Positions 49,742 through 54,276 of a DNA stretch of 54,276 nucleotides are shown piece by piece. The notes under the pieces were generated by a model, which ran no database searches, was not told where the DNA came from, and was given only the letters and a program-made list of their open reading frames with translations. The number at the start of each line of letters is the position of its first letter. The first letter of the stretch is position 1. Made by a program: the position numbers and the translations under genes. This DNA comes from a virus: IMG/VR virus record IMGVR_UViG_3300020172_002575, positions 1 to 54,276 of that record; one strand, written 5' to 3'.

Positions 49742-50289
49742 ACAAACTTTATTATTCCGATAAACATATACAATCTTTAGTACAAACAATACTGCGAGAC
49801 ATGTATGCACAAAATTGGCGACCTGATTATGTTGTGGGATTGACACGAGGTGGTTTAATACCTGCTGTCATGATCAGTCAATATTTGGGTGTTCCTATGC
49901 ATACCTTAAATGTCAGTCTTAGAGACAGTGGATCTGGACCAGAGAGTAATTTATGGATGGCCGAGGAAGCTTTTGGATATGTACCAGAAGATGAAAGAAA
50001 CGGTAGTGATACCAAAGTTGATCCAGCATACAGAAAAAAAATCTTAATTGTAGATGACATTAACGACACTGGTGCCACACTAGAATGGATCAAGCAAGAT
50101 TGGGCCAGTGGATGTTTGCCAAATCATAGTGCGTGGGATTCAGTTTGGAACAAAACCACACGCTTTGCAACATTGGTCAACAATGATGCAAGTGGTTTTA
50201 AAAATATTGACTTTGCTGGCGCTCATATAAACAAACATGAAAATCCTTGTTGGGTTGTGTTTCCATGGGAACATTGGTGGGAGCAATGA
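49738..50289 (+). CDS. Phosphoribosyltransferase, type I fold
   Basis: 183 residues. YVVGLTRGGLIPAVMISQYL is the N-terminal hood and first PRTase strand, and KKILIVDDINDTGATLEWI is the PRPP-binding loop (DDxxxTG). Most like xanthine/hypoxanthine-guanine PRTases. It may salvage purine bases, or conceivably act on 7-deazaguanine bases given the QueD/QueE neighbours. A central insertion (GYVPEDERNGSDTKVD) distinguishes it. Confidence 0.8.
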   Translation: MNKLYYSDKHIQSLVQTILRDMYAQNWRPDYVVGLTRGGLIPAVMISQYLGVPMHTLNVSLRDSGSGPESNLWMAEEAFGYVPEDERNGSDTKVDPAYRKKILIVDDINDTGATLEWIKQDWASGCLPNHSAWDSVWNKTTRFATLVNNDASGFKNIDFAGAHINKHENPCWVVFPWEHWWEQ

Positions 50290-50411
50290 TTGCATTGCCA
50301 CCAGAATTTATAATTACTAATAAAATGGAAGAGTTTGCTGAACAAGAAACTATTAAATTTTTAAACAATCAAAAATCTAATTTTAAACGATCACTAGTGA
50401 AAAGATTTTAA
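50286..50411 (+). CDS. 41-residue small protein
   Basis: ATGA overlap with the PRTase gene, TAA at 50409-50411. MIALPPEFIITNKMEEFAEQ then ETIKFLNNQKSNFKRSLVKR F, basic at the end. No family. Supported by the overlapping start and lack of any other use of the interval. Confidence 0.4.
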   Translation: MIALPPEFIITNKMEEFAEQETIKFLNNQKSNFKRSLVKRF

Positions 50412-50425
50412 GAATAAATATCAAC

Positions 50426-50602
50426 ATGTGGACTCTAATTATTATGCTACACGCTGTTTCACCAAACGTTCCACCGTCAAAGGGATCAATTAGTTTTCCT
50501 ACACAAAATATTGAGGAATGTCAAAAAGCCAGAGATCACGTAATAAAAGCATGGGCGTCTGACCGATACCGTGTTACAGCAAACTGTATTCCTTACAAAT
50601 AA
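50426..50602 (+). CDS. 58-residue small protein, possibly exported
   Basis: ATG 50426 to TAA 50600-50602: MWTLIIMLHAVSPNVPPSKG, then NIEECQKARDHVIKAWASDR and TANCIPYK. The hydrophobic start and two Cys flanking a helix resemble short exported proteins of related phages. No RBS is evident. Function unknown. Confidence 0.4.
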   Translation: MWTLIIMLHAVSPNVPPSKGSISFPTQNIEECQKARDHVIKAWASDRYRVTANCIPYK

Positions 50603-50606
50603 ACAA

Positions 50607-50614
50607 TATAAATA
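50607..50614 (+). promoter_or_regulatory. Exact T4 late promoter match (TATAAATA)
   Basis: TATAAATA at 50607-50614 is a full match to the T4 late -10 consensus, 86 nt upstream of the queD start. The transcript leader would contain the hairpin at 50669-50691. Confidence 0.55.
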
Positions 50615-50651
50615 TCATTCTACACAGCGGCCTTTCTGGCATTCATCCCGC

Positions 50652-50693
50652 TTTACAAATTCTGCAAGCCTATGCTAAAATTTAACATAGGAG
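50652..50693 (+). promoter_or_regulatory. Leader hairpin hiding the queD RBS, with possible sigma70-like promoter
   Basis: CCTATG (50669-50674) pairs with CATAGG (50686-50691), and the Shine-Dalgarno AGGAG (50689-50693) begins in the 3' arm. TTTACA (50652-50657) and TAAAAT (50676-50681) are 18 nt apart and could form a weak sigma70-like promoter starting after the 5' arm. Confidence 0.4.
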
Positions 50694-50700
50694 AATCAAA

Positions 50701-51216
50701 TTGGCAAAATTCTACTCAACAAAAACTTACGGCAACGACAGAGGACTTTCATGCTGTTTTAGACAATGGCGTGCTACACATAGCCATTGTTCCACACTAC
50801 ACGGTTATTCAATTGGTATTAAACTTGTATTTGAATGTGATACACTAGATGACAAGAACTGGTGCATGGATTTTGGCGGGCTAAAAGAATTCAAAGCATG
50901 GGCAGACTACATGTTTGATCATACTTTGGTAGTTGCCGAAGATGATCCCATGCTATCATTCTTTCAAGAAATGAATCGTGTTGTAGATATTGGATCGGCA
51001 AATCCAAACAGCGAAGTTCCATATGAACGAGGCGCTTTATGTGATTTGCGTATTGTACCGGGTGTGGGCTGTGAAATGTTTGCCAAGTTGTGTTACGACA
51101 AAATGGCAGAACTGATTGCATCAGGTGCTATGCGTTATCCACTCAATCCCACTGTGCGAGTAAAGTCAGTTGAAGTATTCGAACACGGTGCCAACTCAGC
51201 CACATACGAAGGATAA
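50701..51216 (+). CDS. queD: QueD (6-carboxytetrahydropterin synthase) homologue
   Basis: 171 residues with TTG start, set by AGGAG 7 nt upstream. THSHCSTLHGYSIGIKLVF carries H27/H29, Cys30 and H34; the usual HGH is HGY here (Tyr36), so one zinc ligand differs. CMDFGGLKEFKAWAD and MFDHTLVVAEDD match VxDFxxLK and LDHxxLN, and SVEVFEHGANSATY the VxExxxxxaxY strand. It converts dihydroneopterin triphosphate to 6-carboxytetrahydropterin for QueE. Longer than E. coli QueD (121). Confidence 0.85.
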   Translation: MAKFYSTKTYGNDRGLSCCFRQWRATHSHCSTLHGYSIGIKLVFECDTLDDKNWCMDFGGLKEFKAWADYMFDHTLVVAEDDPMLSFFQEMNRVVDIGSANPNSEVPYERGALCDLRIVPGVGCEMFAKLCYDKMAELIASGAMRYPLNPTVRVKSVEVFEHGANSATYEG

Positions 51217-51218
51217 TA

Positions 51219-52076
51219 ATGAGTAAAATTAAAGTAGCAGAACTGTTTTATAGTATACAAGGAGAAGGACGCTACATGGGTGTACCAAGTGTGTTCTTGC
51301 GTACATTTGGATGTAACTTTAAATGTGCAGGCTTTGGTATGCCGCGTGGTGAGATCAGTATTGAGGCAGATGATGTTGCATACACACATGCAAACATCGA
51401 ATCCTTTATGAAATATGAAGAACTTCCGTTAGTTAAAACAGGCTGTGATAGTTATGCCAGCTGGCATCCGGCATTTAAAGACCTTAGTCCTGTTTTAACT
51501 AGTGATTCTATTGCGGAACGTATTATGGAGATACTGCCGCATGGCAAGTGGCGGGACGAACATTTGGTTATTACTGGTGGAGAACCATTGCTGGGCTGGC
51601 AGCGTAGTTATGAGGACTTGCTTAATCATCCAAGAATGCGTAAGCTCAAAGAAATCACTTTTGAAACAAATGGCACTCAAGAACTGACCAAAGAGTTCAA
51701 ACAATATCTAGACGAGTGGACCGCTGCGTCTCAAGGTAGAGAAATTACTTTTAGTGTTAGTGCTAAATTACCTGCCAGTGGCGAACAGTGGGAAGATGCC
51801 ATCAAGCCCAATATTGTATGTGATTATGCAACTGTTGGGCACACCTATCTTAAATTTGTAGTTGCCACAGAAGCAGATGTAGCTGATGCGTTAAAAGCAA
51901 CAGAGCAATATCGCAATGCGGGCTTTAAAGGATCAGTATATCTAATGCCAGTGGGTGGTGTAGAAAGTGTTTACACATTAAACAATCGACGTGTAGCAGA
52001 TTTAGCAATGAAACACGGACTGCGATACAGTGATAGATTACAAGTGCCGTTATTTAAAAATGAATGGGGAACCTAA
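51219..52076 (+). CDS. queE: QueE (7-carboxy-7-deazaguanine synthase) homologue
   Basis: 285 residues. FYSIQGEGRYMGVPSVFLRT is the QueE substrate motif, GCNFKCAGFGMPRG gives the start of the radical SAM cluster motif (C32, C36), and LVITGGEPLLGWQ the GGE SAM motif. The third Cys expected at position 39-40 is not there; C76 in TGCDSYASW is the nearest candidate. FETNGTQ follows. It makes 7-carboxy-7-deazaguanine. TAATA spacing of 2 nt after queD and TAATG overlap with the next gene show one operon. Confidence 0.87.
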   Translation: MSKIKVAELFYSIQGEGRYMGVPSVFLRTFGCNFKCAGFGMPRGEISIEADDVAYTHANIESFMKYEELPLVKTGCDSYASWHPAFKDLSPVLTSDSIAERIMEILPHGKWRDEHLVITGGEPLLGWQRSYEDLLNHPRMRKLKEITFETNGTQELTKEFKQYLDEWTAASQGREITFSVSAKLPASGEQWEDAIKPNIVCDYATVGHTYLKFVVATEADVADALKATEQYRNAGFKGSVYLMPVGGVESVYTLNNRRVADLAMKHGLRYSDRLQVPLFKNEWGT

Positions 52077-52465
52077 TGTTTGATTGGCTAAAAAAGAAAC
52101 CAGAAGTAAAAGCAGAACCAAAGTCTGAACCTAAAACTAAAAAGAAGTCGGCCAAGGAATTGGCAACTGAGGCCGGAGAACCTTATATTAGTGTCATAAG
52201 TGTTGATCTGGATCCCGACGATGTTGGTAATGGTGCATTTGAATTAGACTGGAACGAAGTATTTGTTGCTAGACTAGTCAAAGCTGGTTTTATGCAGAAA
52301 AAAGACGACAGCGATGCTGAAATAGTTGATCGATGGTTCCAAAGTATCTGTAGAAATATTCTTAACGAAAACTTTGAGCAATGGGAAGCCAATCAACCAA
52401 TTGATACTAGGCCGCGGAGAGTTGACCGTAATGATATTGGAAATGGCAGATCTGAAATATCGTGA
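52076..52465 (+). CDS. Conserved T4-like phage protein
   Basis: 129 residues, ATG overlapping the queE TAA (TAATG); an upstream in-frame ATG exists but is less likely. Basic N terminus (MFDWLKKKPEVKAEPKSEPK), then ISVISVDLDPDDVGNGAFEL, DWNEVFVARLVKAGFMQKKD and IVDRWFQSICRNILNENFEQ, ending DIGNGRSEIS. I recall close relatives in T4-like marine phages, function unknown. Confidence 0.6.
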   Translation: MFDWLKKKPEVKAEPKSEPKTKKKSAKELATEAGEPYISVISVDLDPDDVGNGAFELDWNEVFVARLVKAGFMQKKDDSDAEIVDRWFQSICRNILNENFEQWEANQPIDTRPRRVDRNDIGNGRSEIS

Positions 52466-53145
52466 TACTATATGTAAACGGCGATAGTCATAGTGCCGGT
52501 GCAGAAGCAGTTGTTCCATATTGTTTCGCACAAGATGACTATCTTTATCGAGGGTTAGGAAGAAGGCCTCATCCAGAAAACGAACGTGCCAGTTATGGTT
52601 GTTTAATTGCCAATCAGTTGAATGCTATTTTACACTGCGATGCTGAATCGGCTAGTAGCAATTCTAGAATAATAAGAACAACTAGAGAATATCTTGCTAA
52701 CGAGGGCACACCAGATGCAATCATAATTGGTTGGTCAACTTGGGAACGAGAAGAATGGTTGTATGATAATGTATTTTGGCAAGTTAATGCCGGCGGACTC
52801 AGCAACGATTGGCCTGAAGAAATAAAAGAACGTTATAAAAAATATATTGTTAGTATAAATTGGAATCATTATGAACAAAAAGCACACGAAGAGATTTTTG
52901 CTTTTCATAACGAGCTCCAAAATCTTAATATAAAACACTTGTTTTTTAACTGTTATAGCGATTTTGTTAATCAACCAATGGTTGATTGGAATAACTGTTA
53001 TGTAGAACCATATGATCCTGATATGACCTATTGGCAATGGTTAACTAATAACGGATTTAAGTCCAATGATGCGTATCATTTTAAAGCGGATGCTCATGAA
53101 AAATGGGCAGAATTCCTTTTTCCTTACTTGACACGATTATTATAA
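52462..53145 (+). CDS. SGNH-like hydrolase (phage type)
   Basis: 227 residues, GTG start overlapping the previous TGA. LYVNGDSHSAGAEAV gives the GDSH block I with Ser at position 9, AIIIGWSTWEREEW sits at the GxxD/N position, and DAYHFKADAHEKWAEFL gives the C-terminal DxxH pair. SGNH enzymes are esterases or deacetylases on carbohydrates or lipids. A glycan-linked role fits the nearby sugar genes. Low GC. Confidence 0.65.
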   Translation: MILYVNGDSHSAGAEAVVPYCFAQDDYLYRGLGRRPHPENERASYGCLIANQLNAILHCDAESASSNSRIIRTTREYLANEGTPDAIIIGWSTWEREEWLYDNVFWQVNAGGLSNDWPEEIKERYKKYIVSINWNHYEQKAHEEIFAFHNELQNLNIKHLFFNCYSDFVNQPMVDWNNCYVEPYDPDMTYWQWLTNNGFKSNDAYHFKADAHEKWAEFLFPYLTRLL

Positions 53146-53156
53146 TATGCTAATAT
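53128..53156 (+). promoter_or_regulatory. Sigma70-like promoter before the RNase H gene
   Basis: TTGACA (53128-53133), 17-nt spacer, TAATAT (53151-53156). ATG 53163 is only 6 nt after the -10, so the mRNA would be nearly leaderless, as for dnaJ. The sequence TATGCTAAT at 53146 also matches the TATRCTAA box shared with 19713, 33245 and 50671. Confidence 0.5.
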
Positions 53157-53162
53157 TACTGC

Positions 53163-54152
53163 ATGAGATATCTAATTGTAGACACTGCAAACACATTCTT
53201 TCGCGCCCGTCATTCAGCTCACCGTCAATCGGACACTTGGGATAAGCTAGGGTTCGCTATCCATGTTACCCTTGGTTCGGTTAATAAGGCTTGGCGGGAT
53301 CAGAAAGCCGATCATGTGGTATTCTGTTTGGAAGGACGAAGCTGGCGAAAAGATTATTACGAGCCGTACAAGAAGAATCGTGCTGTTGCTCGTGCGGCCC
53401 TCACTGAAAGCGAGCAGGAAGAGGACCGGCTATTTTGGGAAGCGTTTGATAACCTTAAAACGTTCCTCGCAGAAAAGACTAATTGCACAGTTCTTCAACA
53501 TCCAGAGCTTGAAGCAGATGATCTTATTGCCGGCTTTATACAAGCCCACCCCAATGACAACCATGTTATCATATCCTCAGACACTGACTTCTACCAGCTA
53601 TTAGCGACGAATGTACAGCAATATAACGGTGTTGCCGACGAACTCCACACGCTAGCGGGCATCCTTGACAAAAAAGGCAAACTGGTAATTGATAAAAAGA
53701 CCAAAGAACCCAAAGTCATACCTGATCCGCAATGGATACTCTTTGAAAAATGTATGCGAGGAGATCCAACAGATAATATCTTTTCCGCCTACCCGGGGGT
53801 TAGGACCAAGGGCTCCAAAAACAAAATTGGTCTCACTGAAGCTTTTGCTGACCAACATAAAAAAGGATATGCTTGGAACAATCTCATGCTTCAACGATGG
53901 ACAGACCACAACGGTGTGGAACATCGTGTGCTAGATGATTACGAACGCAATAGAGTGTTAGTGGATCTCACTGCACAGCCAGAAGATATCAAGAACAAAA
54001 TTAACGAAACAATTAGTACAGGTGCAGTTAAAAGAAGCAGACCAATGGTAGGTGCCCAGTTCTTGAAGTTCTGTGGCAAGTATGAACTGAATAGACTCAG
54101 TGAGCATAGTGCAAACTATGCTGAATTGTTGGGGGCGGAGTATCCGGCATGA
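53163..54152 (+). CDS. rnh: RNase H / 5'-3' exonuclease (T4 Rnh type)
   Basis: 329 residues (T4 RNase H is 305). FEN-1/PIN-like nuclease motifs: YLIVDTANTFFRAR with the first metal Asp, VVFCLEGRSWRKDYYEPYK, PELEADDLIAGFIQ, VIISSDTDFYQLLA and MRGDPTDNIFSAYPGV. It removes RNA primers from lagging-strand fragments with gp43/gp45. No RBS is visible upstream, matching the predicted leaderless transcript. ATGA overlap with the next gene. Confidence 0.9.
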   Translation: MRYLIVDTANTFFRARHSAHRQSDTWDKLGFAIHVTLGSVNKAWRDQKADHVVFCLEGRSWRKDYYEPYKKNRAVARAALTESEQEEDRLFWEAFDNLKTFLAEKTNCTVLQHPELEADDLIAGFIQAHPNDNHVIISSDTDFYQLLATNVQQYNGVADELHTLAGILDKKGKLVIDKKTKEPKVIPDPQWILFEKCMRGDPTDNIFSAYPGVRTKGSKNKIGLTEAFADQHKKGYAWNNLMLQRWTDHNGVEHRVLDDYERNRVLVDLTAQPEDIKNKINETISTGAVKRSRPMVGAQFLKFCGKYELNRLSEHSANYAELLGAEYPA

Positions 54153-54276
54153 ACAAACGAATTCAAGAACTTGCTGAACAGGCTGGATTGAGGTTTACCC
54201 AACTAATGAGTAATCCAATGGTTCCTGTTGTAGATGGTAAAGAAACAGATTTGGAAAAGTTCGCCGAGTTGATTGT
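54149..54276 (+). CDS. Partial conserved phage protein (N terminus)
   Basis: ATG 54149 overlaps the rnh TGA and the frame is open to the window edge: MNKRIQELAEQAGLRFTQLM, then VVDGKETDLEKFAELIV. This helical start with LEKFAELIV is common among small T4-like phage proteins. The gene is cut by the end of the window. Confidence 0.55.
   Translation, partial: MNKRIQELAEQAGLRFTQLMSNPMVPVVDGKETDLEKFAELI

Noticed and set aside
50414-50420. ATAAATA as late promoter for the ORF at 50426
   Set aside because: It ends only 5 nt before the ATG, too close for a transcript containing that start.
1-54276. Prophage, CRISPR, insertion sequence or plasmid features
   Set aside because: No integrase, transposase, terminal inverted repeats, spacer arrays or replication-origin repeats could be seen.

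Overview
The window is a 54 kb internal piece of a T4-like (myovirus-type) phage genome that infects a Gram-negative, probably aquatic, bacterium. The T4 replication core is present: clamp-loader ATPase gp44, family B DNA polymerase gp43, sliding clamp gp45, an RNase H/5' nuclease and a DsbA-like DNA-binding protein. Genes are tightly packed, with many ATGA, TAATG, GTGA or TTGA start/stop overlaps. Most lie on the + strand, and recurrent (A/C)TAAATA boxes sit about 18-24 nt before start codons, like T4 late promoters (TATAAATA). Lysis by spanins plus a GH19 endolysin indicates a two-membrane host. The sequence is AT-rich by eye (not computed). No tRNA, integrase, transposase or CRISPR array was seen. 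No stretch over 300 bases lacks a gene.

Layout. 1-7404: tail fibre and virion adhesin genes (collar-domain fibre, 1250-residue Ig-like structural protein, second fibre-like protein), closed by a strong hairpin terminator. 7467-13116: MazG-like pyrophosphohydrolase, a non-catalytic DnaE-like fragment, a GroES-like cochaperonin, FkbM methyltransferase, gp44, cupin, 5'(3')-deoxyribonucleotidase and small conserved proteins. 13083-14847 (minus strand): radical SAM protein and PhoH. 15042-19650: two conserved proteins, a glycosyltransferase-like protein, then the lysis module (i-spanin, o-spanin, endolysin, lipoprotein, membrane proteins, secreted protein). 19727-23572: DnaJ and a ClpA-type unfoldase. 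23596-30773: glycosyltransferase, then a late block whose proteins carry capsid-targeting-like N termini and prohead-protease-like AE/G sites, including a nucleotidyltransferase that may be packaged and injected. 30797-33952: Dps, radical SAM plus alpha/beta hydrolase, small membrane proteins, a structured-RNA candidate, DsbA-like protein. 33962-38358: gp43, methyltransferase, gp45. 38355-42389: sulfotransferase-like protein, a DpdA-like DNA guanine transglycosylase, DUF465 protein, a QueD-like T-fold protein and a 2OG-Fe(II) oxygenase. 42432-50289: glycan genes (GT-B enzyme, GalE, aminotransferase-like, GT10-like, UDP-sugar dehydrogenase), FolE, a Bax-inhibitor-1 protein and a phosphoribosyltransferase. 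50286-54276: small ORFs, QueD, QueE, a conserved protein, SGNH-like hydrolase, RNase H and the start of another gene.

How the parts work together. FolE, QueD, QueE and the DpdA-like enzyme form a route from GTP to a 7-deazaguanine base and its insertion into DNA. No QueC is visible, so the product may be 7-carboxy-7-deazaguanine or a derivative made by the extra T-fold protein rather than preQ0. DnaJ plus ClpA look like tools for capturing host protein quality control. MazG, the nucleotidase and PhoH fit nucleotide or stress metabolism, and the many sugar enzymes suggest glycan decoration or modification of virion or host surface. Regulation appears T4-like: hairpins cover several start sites, and at the spanin gene a late promoter starts inside such a hairpin.
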